Origin: F23-B02 sp963620985
GTDB taxonomy: Bacteria > Bacillota > Clostridia > Oscillospirales > Oscillospiraceae
Reading direction: 5' to 3'
DNA: 64,000 nucleotides
Assembly (NCBI GenBank): GCA_963620985.1
Contig: CAVFCI010000006.1
Coordinates: 8,157 to 72,156 of the forward strand
A program made the position numbers and the translations under genes. The notes under the pieces were generated by a model that did not search any database, was not told the DNA's origin, and saw only the letters and a program-made list of their open reading frames with translations. This document shows, one piece after another, positions 32,913-40,880 of the stretch; positions within the stretch are counted from its first letter, which is position 1; each line of letters opens with the position of its first letter.

Positions 32913-33778
32913 CAGTTGTTGCCTCCTTCCTTTGCGGGAGCTGCCGGACGGGGACCGCGGTTGTAGCCGCCCTGTCCTGCCGGACGCTGGCCGTAGCCGC
33001 CCTGACGGCGCTCGCCGTTCTGCTGACGGTCACGGTTGTATCCGCCCTGACGGCCACCGTTGCGGCGGTCACCGCGGCGGTCGTCGCGGCGGCGGCGCTC
33101 GCCCTGGGGCTTGTTCATATCCATCACGCGGGGAGTCGTGCGCAGGGTCTGGGAGAGAACCTCGCCCTTGTAGATCCAGACCTTAACGCCGATGCGTCCG
33201 TAGGTGGTTGCTGCCTCTGCAAAGCCGTACTCAATGTCGGCACGGATGGTCTGAAGAGGAATGGTACCGTCGTGGTACTGCTCAACGCCTGCGATCTCGC
33301 GTCCGCCGAGACGGCCGGAGCACATGACCTTGATGCCCTTTGCGCCCATACGCATTGCGCGGCCCATTGCGTTCTTCATTGCGCGGCGGTGAGAAATACG
33401 CTTCTCGATCTGCTGTGCGATGTTCTCTGCTACGAGCTGAGCATTGGTGTCGGGGGTGCGGACCTCAACGATGGAGATCGCCACGGGCTTGCCTATCATC
33501 TTCTCGACGGACAGGCGGATGCGCTCGATCTCCGCGCCGCCCTTGCCGATGACGACACCGGGTCTGGAGCAGTGGATATAGATGCGTACCTTGCTGGAAT
33601 CGCGCTCGATCTCGATGGTAGGAACACCGGCGGAATAGAGGGTCTTCTTCAGGTAATTGCGGATGTTGTAGTCTTCAACGATAAGATCGCCGACTTTGTC
33701 TGCACGGGCGTACCAACGGGAATCCCAGTCCTTGATAACGCCGACGCGCATGCCGTGAGGATTAACTTTCTGTCCCAT
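32912..33778 (-). CDS. rpsC: ribosomal protein S3 with a long RGG-rich tail
   Basis: The protein has 288 residues, well above the usual 210-230. The normal S3 body (MGQKVNPHGMRVGVIKDWDS; KH domain VIGKGGAEIERI; IGVKVWIYKGE) ends near residue 220. After it comes a low-complexity tail of about 70 residues rich in R, G, Q, N and Y (GGRQGGYNRD, QRPAGQGGYNRG). Such tails are RNA-binding and disordered. S3 sits at the mRNA entry channel, so the tail would lie there. Tail function is inferred. Confidence 0.96.
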   Translation of the reverse strand: MGQKVNPHGMRVGVIKDWDSRWYARADKVGDLIVEDYNIRNYLKKTLYSAGVPTIEIERDSSKVRIYIHCSRPGVVIGKGGAEIERIRLSVEKMIGKPVAISIVEVRTPDTNAQLVAENIAQQIEKRISHRRAMKNAMGRAMRMGAKGIKVMCSGRLGGREIAGVEQYHDGTIPLQTIRADIEYGFAEAATTYGRIGVKVWIYKGEVLSQTLRTTPRVMDMNKPQGERRRRDDRRGDRRNGGRQGGYNRDRQQNGERRQGGYGQRPAGQGGYNRGPRPAAPAKEGGNN

Positions 33779-33795
33779 TTATTCTGCCTCCTTCC

Positions 33796-34143
33796 TTAGT
33801 CTCTCTCAGCCACGCAGATGGTGATGTGGCTGGTGCGCTTGTTGATGCGGTACATACGTCCCTGAGCTCTGGGCATGCCGCGCTTGAGGATGGGGCCGCC
33901 GGTCGCGTAAGCAACTGCGACATAGAGCTTCTCGGGATCCATTTCAAAATTGTTCTCCGCGTTTGCCTTGGCACTGTCAAGAAGCTTGATCATGTACTCG
34001 CAGCCTGCCTTGGGGGTGTGCTGCATGAGTGCCTTGGCAACGGCGACGTCCTTGTTGCGGATCATATCGCAGATGATGCCGACCTTGCGGGGAGAAATGC
34101 GAGCATACTTGACTTCTGCTCTTGCCATTTTCTTTTCGTCCAT
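33796..34143 (-). CDS. rplV: ribosomal protein L22
   Basis: The protein has 115 residues. YARISPRKVGIICDMIR at the N-terminus and MPRAQGRMYRINKRTSHI in the loop that lines the exit tunnel, where macrolide resistance changes occur. Confidence 0.98.
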   Translation of the reverse strand: MDEKKMARAEVKYARISPRKVGIICDMIRNKDVAVAKALMQHTPKAGCEYMIKLLDSAKANAENNFEMDPEKLYVAVAYATGGPILKRGMPRAQGRMYRINKRTSHITICVAERD

Positions 34144-34155
34144 GTTCTCTCCTCC

Positions 34156-34428
34156 TTACTTGCCGGTCTTGCTGCCTGCATGGCCGCGGAAGGTACGGGT
34201 GGGAGCAAACTCGCCGAGCTTGTGGCCGACCATATCTTCGGTGACGTACACAGGAACATGACGGCGGCCGTCGTGTACTGCGATGGTGTGTCCTACGAAG
34301 GACGGGAAAATGGTAGTGGCGCGGCTCCATGTCTTGAGGACTTTCTTTTCGCCGGCCTTATTCATTTCATCGACTCTCTTCAGAAGCTCGGGAGCTGCGA
34401 AGGGGCCTTTCTTAACGCTTCTACTCAT
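34156..34428 (-). CDS. rpsS: ribosomal protein S19
   Basis: The protein has 90 residues. MSRSVKKGPFAAPELLKRV, TTIFPSFVGHTIAVHDGRRH and the C-terminal LGEFAPTRTFRGHAG are canonical. Confidence 0.98.
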   Translation of the reverse strand: MSRSVKKGPFAAPELLKRVDEMNKAGEKKVLKTWSRATTIFPSFVGHTIAVHDGRRHVPVYVTEDMVGHKLGEFAPTRTFRGHAGSKTGK

Positions 34429-34444
34429 TTATCTTTTGCCCTCC

Positions 34445-35281
34445 TTACTTAGCGTTGCGGCGCTTGACTATGAACTTATCGGTGCGGTTCTTAGTCTTGC
34501 GGGTCTTGTAGCCGAGTGCAGGCTTGCCCCACGGAGTTACAGGGCCGGGACGGCCAACGGGGGACTTGCCTTCACCACCGCCGTGGGGGTGGTCACAGGG
34601 GTTCATGACGGAGCCGCGGACGGTAGGACGGATGCCCATGTGGCGCTTGCGGCCGGCCTTGCCGATGGAGATGTTGGAGTGGTCGATGTTGCCGACCTGA
34701 CCGATGACCGCGAAGCAGTCGAGGCGGACCTTGCGGTACTCGCCGGAGGGGAGGCGAACTGTCGCCATGCCGTTTTCCTTAGCCATGAGCTGTGCGGAAA
34801 CGCCGGCGGAGCGGACGAGCTGAGCGCCCTTGCCGGGGTAGAGCTCGATGTTGTGGATAACGGTACCGACAGGGATGTTTGCCAGAGGCAGTGCATTGCC
34901 GGGCTTGATGTCGGCTGCTGCGCTGGATACGACCTTGTCGCCTGCCTTCAGGCCGACGGGAGCGAGGATGTAGCGAAGCTCGCCGTCCTCATACTTTACC
35001 AGAGCGATGAATGCGCTGCGGTTGGGGTCGTACTCGAGGCGGACGACTTCCGCTTCCATCTCGAGCTTATTGCGCTTGAAGTCGATAACACGGTACTTCT
35101 GACGGTTGCCGCCGCCTTTATGGCGAACGGTGATGCGGCCATAGCTGTTGCGGCCGGACTTTTTCTTGAGCACCTCAGTCAGGCTCTTCTCGGGCTTTGC
35201 GTGCTTATCAACACCGTCAAAGCCGGAAACGGTCATCTGTCTGCGGGCCGGAGTGGTAGGTCTGTAAGTTTTAATAGACAT
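34445..35281 (-). CDS. rplB: ribosomal protein L2
   Basis: The protein has 278 residues. GRITVRHKGGGNRQKYRVID and the C-terminal NPCDHPHGGGEGKSPVGR, containing the conserved His needed near the peptidyl transferase centre. Confidence 0.98.
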   Translation of the reverse strand: MSIKTYRPTTPARRQMTVSGFDGVDKHAKPEKSLTEVLKKKSGRNSYGRITVRHKGGGNRQKYRVIDFKRNKLEMEAEVVRLEYDPNRSAFIALVKYEDGELRYILAPVGLKAGDKVVSSAAADIKPGNALPLANIPVGTVIHNIELYPGKGAQLVRSAGVSAQLMAKENGMATVRLPSGEYRKVRLDCFAVIGQVGNIDHSNISIGKAGRKRHMGIRPTVRGSVMNPCDHPHGGGEGKSPVGRPGPVTPWGKPALGYKTRKTKNRTDKFIVKRRNAK

Positions 35282-35296
35282 TCTTTGATCCTCCCC

Positions 35297-35593
35297 TTAT
35301 GCCATGTTCTCGAACAGCTCAATGTTCTTGGAGTCTTCGCTGAGCTTTACGATGGCTTTCTTCCAAGAGGCGGTCTTGCCCATGGGGTACGAGCCGGTGC
35401 GCTTTGCCTTACCGTTGACGTTGAGGGTGTTTACCTTGATGACGGTCACGTCGAAGATCTCCTCGATGGCCTTCTTTATCTCGATCTTGGTTGCATCCTT
35501 AGCGACTTCAAAAGCGTACTTCTTGATGTCCAGGTCTTCCATGGACTGCTCGGTGATGATGGGGCGAATGATGATATCATAAGCGGTTTTCAT
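35297..35593 (-). CDS. rplW: ribosomal protein L23
   Basis: The protein has 98 residues. YDIIIRPIITEQSMEDLD and IEEIFDVTVIKVNTLNV are typical; it docks trigger factor and SRP at the exit tunnel. The start overlaps the rplD stop by 1 bp. Confidence 0.98.
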   Translation of the reverse strand: MKTAYDIIIRPIITEQSMEDLDIKKYAFEVAKDATKIEIKKAIEEIFDVTVIKVNTLNVNGKAKRTGSYPMGKTASWKKAIVKLSEDSKNIELFENMA

Positions 35594-36216
35594 CAGGCGT
35601 ACACCTCCTCGATCTTTGCAAGCGCTGCCTTGGAGACGACGAGCTTGCGGTTGTTGAGTATCATATAGGGGCTGAGAATGGTTGCGATAGTGGTGGTAAC
35701 GCCTGCAATGTTGCGTGCAGACTTGACTACCTTCTCGTCAACGCTCTCGGTCACGACGAGGGTCTTGCCGGAGACATTGACCGCGTCAAGGAACGCCTTG
35801 AAGGTCTTGGTCTTGATCTCATCGACCTTGATATCGTCGATAACCACGATCGCGTCCTCTGCCGCAAGTGCGCTCAGTGCGCTCTTGAGAGCAAGGCGCT
35901 TCACCTTCTTATTGAGGGTGTAGCTGTAATCGCGGGGCTTGGGAGCAAATGCTACGCCGCCGTGAGTCCACACGGGAGAACCCTTGTAGCCTGCGCGTGC
36001 GCGGCCTGTGCCCTTCTGGCGCCAGGGCTTTGCGGTCGTGTAGCTGACCTCGCCCTTGGTGAGTGCGCTCTGGGTGCCCTGACGGCAATTTGCCAGATGG
36101 TTCTTGACACTGTCATGAAGGACAGACTTGTTCGGCTCGATGCCGAAGATGGCTGCGGAGAGCTCGATCTCGCCGACCTTCTCACCTGCCATGTTGTATA
36201 CGTTAGTAGTAGGCAT
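35593..36216 (-). CDS. rplD: ribosomal protein L4
   Basis: The protein has 207 residues. The tunnel loop GEVSYTTAKPWRQKGTGRAR and SPVWTHGGVAFAPKPRDY identify L4, which in many bacteria also represses its own S10 operon by binding the leader. Confidence 0.98.
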   Translation of the reverse strand: MPTTNVYNMAGEKVGEIELSAAIFGIEPNKSVLHDSVKNHLANCRQGTQSALTKGEVSYTTAKPWRQKGTGRARAGYKGSPVWTHGGVAFAPKPRDYSYTLNKKVKRLALKSALSALAAEDAIVVIDDIKVDEIKTKTFKAFLDAVNVSGKTLVVTESVDEKVVKSARNIAGVTTTIATILSPYMILNNRKLVVSKAALAKIEEVYA

Positions 36217-36235
36217 TTAAGACACTCTCCTTTCC

Positions 36236-36964
36236 TTACTTGTTGCGCGCGGAAGCCTTCTGCGGGTTGACACGGGCAGATGCCTTCTGCGGGTTGAGGC
36301 TGATGCCTGCGCCCTCGCCCTTCTTGACGGGTGCGATCTTTGCGGTGCTCTTTACATAAACAAGGCCGCCCTTGGGGCCGGGGATAGCGCCGCGGATAAC
36401 GAGCATATTCAGCTCGGGGTCTACCTGAACGACATCGAGGTTCTGAACGGTGACCTGATCCACGCCCATGTGGCCTGCGCCGATCTTGCCCTTGAAGATG
36501 CGGCTGGGGTCGGTGCCGGAGCCCATGGAGCCTGCGTGACGGTGAACAGGGCCGCCGCCGTGGCTGGTCGGGGTGCGCTGCGCATTGTGGCGCTTTACAA
36601 CGCCTGCGTAGCCGTGACCCTTGCTGGTGCCGGTAACATCGACCTTATCGCCGGCCGCGAATACGTCTGCATTCAGAACGTCGCCGACGTTGAGCTCTGC
36701 CGCGTTTTCGAGCTTGAACTCTTTAAGGTGCTTGAGCATTCCGAGGCCGTTCTTCTTCAGGTGGCCGGCTTCGGGCTTAGAGATGTGCTTCTCGGAAACT
36801 TCCTCGTAACCGAGCTGGACGGCTTCGTAGCCTTCCTTTTCGACGGTCATCTTCTGAGTCACGACGCAGGGGCCTGCTTCGATGACGGTCACGGGGATGA
36901 CCTTGCCCATTTCGTCGAAGATCTGCGTCATGCCGACCTTCTTGCCGATAATGGCTTTCTTCAT
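36236..36964 (-). CDS. rplC: ribosomal protein L3
   Basis: The protein has 242 residues, longer than the usual 205-210 because of a C-terminal extension with a tandem repeat (NPQKASARVNPQKASAR). The core has MKKAIIGKKVGMTQIFDEMG and RTPTSHGGGPVHRHAGSMG. It lies close to the peptidyl transferase centre. A 127-bp gap lies upstream of it. Confidence 0.97.
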   Translation of the reverse strand: MKKAIIGKKVGMTQIFDEMGKVIPVTVIEAGPCVVTQKMTVEKEGYEAVQLGYEEVSEKHISKPEAGHLKKNGLGMLKHLKEFKLENAAELNVGDVLNADVFAAGDKVDVTGTSKGHGYAGVVKRHNAQRTPTSHGGGPVHRHAGSMGSGTDPSRIFKGKIGAGHMGVDQVTVQNLDVVQVDPELNMLVIRGAIPGPKGGLVYVKSTAKIAPVKKGEGAGISLNPQKASARVNPQKASARNK

Positions 36965-37091
36965 TAGATATTTCCTCCTTCGGTTATTGGTTGCCTCGCT
37001 TAGTCTTAAAGATCAGAGGCTGGCAACTTAACCCGTCCGCATTCGCAAGTTACGGACTATGGGTCGTTGACTTGGGTTTGTGGGGTGGTGC
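36965..37091 (-). other. rpsJ-rplC intergenic stretch
   Basis: 127 bp inside the ribosomal array, where genes normally almost touch. On the minus strand GTTGCC and GGCAAC could pair around a 26-nt loop just before the rplC ribosome site. No coding frame. Confidence 0.35.
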
Positions 37092-37403
37092 TCAGAGCTT
37101 GATCTCGATCTCAACGCCTGCGGGCAGCTCGAGGGACATAAGAGCCTCGACCGTCTTCTGGGTGGGATTGATCACGTCGATCAGGCGCTTGTGAGTGCGG
37201 CGCTCGAACTGCTCGCGGCTGTCCTTATACTTATGAACAGCGCGGAGGATCGTGACGATCTCGGTCTTGGTGGGCAGGGGGATGGGGCCGGAGACCTGTG
37301 CATCGGTGCGCTTTGCAGCCTCAACGATGGTCTCTGCGGCCTTGTCGATCAGCTGATGATCGTAGGCCTTGAGTCTGATGCGGATCATGTTCTTGTTTGC
37401 CAT
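37092..37403 (-). CDS. rpsJ: ribosomal protein S10 (NusE)
   Basis: The protein has 103 residues. MIRIRLKAYDHQLIDKAAET, GPIPLPTKTEIVTILRAVH and TQKTVEALMSLELPAGVE are diagnostic. It is the first gene of the array and also the NusE partner of NusB in antitermination. Confidence 0.98.
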   Translation of the reverse strand: MANKNMIRIRLKAYDHQLIDKAAETIVEAAKRTDAQVSGPIPLPTKTEIVTILRAVHKYKDSREQFERRTHKRLIDVINPTQKTVEALMSLELPAGVEIEIKL

Positions 37404-37718
37404 TGCTTTTTCTCCTTTTCGTACAGTTTTTGCGGCGTCATTGGGATCGCCTCATGTCCCGTACGGATGAAGCGAAGTTTTGCACACTCAACCATGTGTA
37501 TCAAACCCTGTCCGAAAAACAAACCGGCTTTTTTGAGCCGGTCTGATACCGTACAGGTGATATACACCATGTGCAGTACGCTTCAGCCGCCCGATTGTGT
37601 ACCGAAATGGCATCGGTACCGGACATACTCCACGGAAGTTACCTCGCCTCTGCGAGCAATCTCCCGCTTCATCGCATAATACGCCCGTCAGCAACGCACA
37701 GGCGCTTTAATAGAATAC
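37404..37718 (-). promoter_or_regulatory. leader of the S10 ribosomal operon
   Basis: About 315 bp without a gene between the small HTH gene's terminator and rpsJ. It contains a strong attenuator hairpin (37513-37542) and an imperfect GGTACCGA / TCGGTACC pairing at 37594-37620. A TATTAT box at about 37677 on the minus strand could be a -10, but I cannot assign a convincing -35. Confidence 0.5.
37513..37542 (-). terminator. terminator-like attenuator in the S10 leader
   Basis: On the minus strand ACCGGCT / AGCCGGT with a 6-nt loop, followed by TTTGTTTTTC. It lies about 110 nt before rpsJ, so it could control entry of polymerase into the whole array. Confidence 0.65.
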
Positions 37719-37752
37719 CAAAACTCCCCCTGTATGTCAAGGGGGAGTTTTG
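37719..37752. terminator. terminator after the LysR-type HTH gene
   Basis: A 12-bp perfect stem CAAAACTCCCCC / GGGGGAGTTTTG with a 10-nt loop, 42 bp after the stop of the HTH gene. Confidence 0.8.
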
Positions 37753-37794
37753 TGATTTTTGCAGAAATTTCGGGCTTATTTTTGTGCAAAAGCT

Positions 37795-38049
37795 TTAATG
37801 CTTCATTTCCCTTTCGATATCGTCGGCAAGAGCGAGCAGCTGTCTGGCCATTGCGCAGAGCTTTTCACCCTCGGGCGTCAGTCCGGATACCTGATTGCCG
37901 CGCCATATCAGGCTCACGCCGAACTCGCGCTCGAGCGCGGAAACGGCGCGGGACATCGTGGAGTGGCTCATATACAGCCGCTCCCCTGCCCTTGTGTAGT
38001 TTTTCTCCTCCGCCACAGCAACGAAGGCGCGCAGTTGTTCAAGGTTCAT
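37795..38049 (-). CDS. stand-alone LysR-type HTH domain protein
   Basis: 84 residues from ATG 38049. MNLEQLRAFVAVAEEKNYTR and RLYMSHSTMSRAVSALEREF are the complete winged-helix DNA-binding domain of LysR regulators. The usual 200-residue effector domain is missing; the frame ends naturally and a terminator follows, so this is either a truncation or a genuine minimal regulator. It starts 7 bp after the cdd stop and is probably cotranscribed with it. Targets unknown. Confidence 0.8.
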   Translation of the reverse strand: MNLEQLRAFVAVAEEKNYTRAGERLYMSHSTMSRAVSALEREFGVSLIWRGNQVSGLTPEGEKLCAMARQLLALADDIEREMKH

Positions 38050-38056
38050 GCCGCGA

Positions 38057-38440
38057 TCAATAATTAAATGTATAGGGCAGCAGCTCCTTGAGCCTGTAGC
38101 TGACGTATCTTCCGTCGGCCTTGCAGCAGAGCACCTCCAGCTCGCCGTCGTTGAACTCGGACAAAAACTGGCGGCACGAGCCGCAGGGCATGCAGTAATT
38201 CTGGCTCTCCGCATAAATTGCAAGGCGCACATAATCCCTGTAGCCCTCGCTGACGGCCTTCACGCAGGCCGTGCGTTCGGCGCATATCGTATCGCCCAAG
38301 GCGGCGTTTTCCACGTTGCAGCCGGTGAACACCCGTCCTCCGCGGCATTCAAGCGCCGCGCCGACCGCGAACTTGGAATAAGGAACATACGCTCTGCCGG
38401 ACGCCTCTCTTGCGATCGCCAAAAGCTCCTTGTCTGTCAT
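38057..38440 (-). CDS. cdd: cytidine deaminase
   Basis: The protein has 127 residues. The zinc and catalytic motif CAERTA (the Cys-Ala-Glu form of small tetrameric enzymes), followed by PCGSCRQ. YVPYSKFAVGAAL and GCNVENAA bind the nucleoside. It deaminates cytidine to uridine for salvage. It is adjacent to the small HTH gene. Confidence 0.97.
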   Translation of the reverse strand: MTDKELLAIAREASGRAYVPYSKFAVGAALECRGGRVFTGCNVENAALGDTICAERTACVKAVSEGYRDYVRLAIYAESQNYCMPCGSCRQFLSEFNDGELEVLCCKADGRYVSYRLKELLPYTFNY

Positions 38441-38458
38441 AAGACACCTCTCCGTTTC

Positions 38459-40069
38459 TCAATCTTTAGCTGTATCCTCTGTTGTCTCCGCAGTTTCGAT
38501 GTTTACTGTCCAGTTTTCTATATTGCACATGGGGTTATTTTCATTCGCCTTCGCGCCCTCGATAACGCCTCGGTGGCTTACGAGCTGGTGGCGCTCGAAG
38601 ATCAGCGGCACAATGTAGGCTCTATTTGCGATGTACGCACACATATTGTCGCAGGCGGTATTGCTCTCCTTGGCACCCGCGGCAAGATAGTCGCTTATCA
38701 GACTGTCAAGCTGGCTGTCGCTGACCGAGCCGTAGTTGAGCGCTCCGCCGGTGCCGAGGAGGCGGCTCAGATCAAAGTCGCCGTTCAGGCGCACCTCGCA
38801 GTAGCACATATCGTAGTTGCCGGCCTCGAGCAGCTTCTGGTAGTTGTCCCAGTCCTGCTTGTTGACCGTGACCTGAAGGCCGAGGCTCTTCATATCCTCG
38901 GCAAATTTCTTCGCGGCGTTGACCTTGACGGTGCTGCCGCTGTAAACGAGGAAGCTGAGGTCTATCTCAACGAGCGTGTCGCCGTTTTGTATCTCCAGAA
39001 AGCCGTCGCCGTCATAGTCCTTCATTCCGGCGCTGCTGAGCATCTCCTGCACCTTGTTCAGATTGTAATTGAACTGCTTTGCGTAGTTTTCGTTATACAG
39101 GCTGCTGGCCGGATTTATCGGCAGATTAGCTTCGGCGGCGTAGCCTCCGAGCTGGTCAACGATATAGTCGCGGTCAAAGGCATAGTTCATGGCAAAGCGC
39201 AGGACATCGTTCTGGAAGTCGGTGCTGTAGGAGTTGAATACGATATAGTGCATATTCGTCGTGTTAAAGGCGCGTATATCGTTTGCGTTGCCGTAGCCGA
39301 TGTTCGTCGTCGCGCTCGGATCGTTTACGACGAGGTCGATAAGCGAATCGGCAAAGGCCGACATCGTCTCCTCCGTTCCGACATACTCCTTGAGGTATAT
39401 CGTCTTGAGCGGCAGGGTCGCCGCGTTTTTGTACTTTGAAAACACCGTCAGGCTGTTGTAGTCGTCAGCGTACTGATAAGGTCCCGAGCCGCCGGGATAG
39501 GTCTGCGTCGCCGTGCCGTACTGGATAACGGGTATGCTCAAAAGCGACATGAACTGCATGTTTTTCTTTGAGAGGTTCACAACGACCGTCTCGGAATCGC
39601 TGGCCGAGCAGCCCGCGACGCAGCTCAGGCGGGACTTGAAGCGGTCATTTCTCATGGCGATCTGGATGGTGTAGGCTACATCCGTTGCGGTAAGGGAGGC
39701 TCCGTTATGGAAGGTGTGCCCCGACGCGACCTTGAGCGTCCAGCTCGAGCCGTCCTCCGACGACCACTCACTGACCACGTTCGGCTGTACCTCAAAGCTG
39801 TTGTCTACCTCAACGATATTCTCGTACACGAGGCTGCACACGAGCTGATTGTTCGTATTCGTCGCAATGAGCGGGTTCATGCTGTAGCTCTTGTTGCAGT
39901 TGAGCGTGAACACGTCGTCAGCCGCGACGCTCTGCGCCGTCTTGTCCACACCGGCGCTCTGTCCCTTGACATAATCGTCATTGCCGTCGTCAGACGTGCC
40001 GCAGGCCGCGAGCGATAGGCTCATCAGCAGCGCGAGCACGAGTGCGATGCTTCTGTTTATCTTTGACAT
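38459..40069 (-). CDS. ABC transporter solute-binding lipoprotein, family 5 (peptide/nickel type)
   Basis: 536 residues from ATG 40069 with AGGTGG upstream. Signal peptide with lipobox SLAAC. The family 5 layout is clear: LNCNKSYSMNPLI, EWSSEDGSSWTLKVASGHTF, NGASLTATDVAYTI, FAMNYAFDRDYIV. Such proteins deliver peptides or similar solutes to Opp/Dpp permeases. No permease or ATPase genes are adjacent, so it may work with a distant transporter. Substrate unknown. Confidence 0.88.
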   Translation of the reverse strand: MSKINRSIALVLALLMSLSLAACGTSDDGNDDYVKGQSAGVDKTAQSVAADDVFTLNCNKSYSMNPLIATNTNNQLVCSLVYENIVEVDNSFEVQPNVVSEWSSEDGSSWTLKVASGHTFHNGASLTATDVAYTIQIAMRNDRFKSRLSCVAGCSASDSETVVVNLSKKNMQFMSLLSIPVIQYGTATQTYPGGSGPYQYADDYNSLTVFSKYKNAATLPLKTIYLKEYVGTEETMSAFADSLIDLVVNDPSATTNIGYGNANDIRAFNTTNMHYIVFNSYSTDFQNDVLRFAMNYAFDRDYIVDQLGGYAAEANLPINPASSLYNENYAKQFNYNLNKVQEMLSSAGMKDYDGDGFLEIQNGDTLVEIDLSFLVYSGSTVKVNAAKKFAEDMKSLGLQVTVNKQDWDNYQKLLEAGNYDMCYCEVRLNGDFDLSRLLGTGGALNYGSVSDSQLDSLISDYLAAGAKESNTACDNMCAYIANRAYIVPLIFERHQLVSHRGVIEGAKANENNPMCNIENWTVNIETAETTEDTAKD

Positions 40070-40079
40070 CGGCTCCACC

Positions 40080-40871
40080 TCAAAGCACTATTGCCGCCGC
40101 CATACTGCCTCGCACGCCGTCCGTTGCGCGGTGCGACCAGTATTTCTGCGGCAGGCACATCGTGCACTCCGTTGACACGTCGATATTCCCTGCCTTCAGT
40201 CCGAGCTGCACGAGCCTGCGCGCATTAGCTCCGCGAAGATCGACATGTGTCTTGCCGTTGGGCTTTTTCTCGAAAAGTCCGGCGGTGTCGCCGCCGAGAT
40301 AGCTCTCGACCGCCGCGGGCACGTCATCGTCGCACTCAAAGCAGCATTTGCCGATGCTCGCGCCTATCGCCGCACGGATATTCTCCGGTCTTGCGCCGAG
40401 GGCGCACATTTTTTCGACAGCCGCGCCGAGGATATCCTGCACACTGCTTTTCCAGCCGCAGTGCACCGCCGCAATGACTCCCGCCTCGGGCTCGTGCATG
40501 AGCACCGGCACACAGTCGGCGATATATATCATCAACGGCAGTCCCCTCACGTTCGTGACAAAGCCGTCGCACTCAATGCACTTATCCTCGTTTGCTGGGC
40601 AGCGGTCGGACTCCGTTGCAAGATAGACGATGCGTCCGTGAACCTGCTTTGTGACGACAAAGTCGTCCCCGCCGCAGCCGAGTATCTCCCCTGCGAGGCG
40701 GTAGTTTTCGCAGAGGGCGGCCTCGTCGTCTCCCCTGTTCTTTCCGAGGTTCCACGAGGCGAAAACGCCCTTGCTCACGCCGCCGATGCGCGTTGTGAAC
40801 ATATGCTCCGCGCCTATTTTGTCCGATCTCATGTATACGCAGCCGTGCCGCGTGTTTTCAGTAAATGCCAT
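40080..40871 (-). CDS. pgeF: PgeF/YfiH laccase-domain protein
   Basis: The protein has 263 residues. VTKQVHGRIV, CDGFVTNVRGLPLMIYIADC, VIAAVHCGWKSSVQDIL and GASIGKCCFECDDDV carry the conserved His/Cys metal or purine-site residues of the family. Members are copper oxidases, purine nucleoside phosphorylases/deaminases, or PgeF, which repairs muropeptides with L-Ser errors. Which activity applies cannot be told. It lies 9 bp downstream of secA. Confidence 0.88.
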   Translation of the reverse strand: MAFTENTRHGCVYMRSDKIGAEHMFTTRIGGVSKGVFASWNLGKNRGDDEAALCENYRLAGEILGCGGDDFVVTKQVHGRIVYLATESDRCPANEDKCIECDGFVTNVRGLPLMIYIADCVPVLMHEPEAGVIAAVHCGWKSSVQDILGAAVEKMCALGARPENIRAAIGASIGKCCFECDDDVPAAVESYLGGDTAGLFEKKPNGKTHVDLRGANARRLVQLGLKAGNIDVSTECTMCLPQKYWSHRATDGVRGSMAAAIVL

Positions 40872-40880
40872 TGTGCTTCC

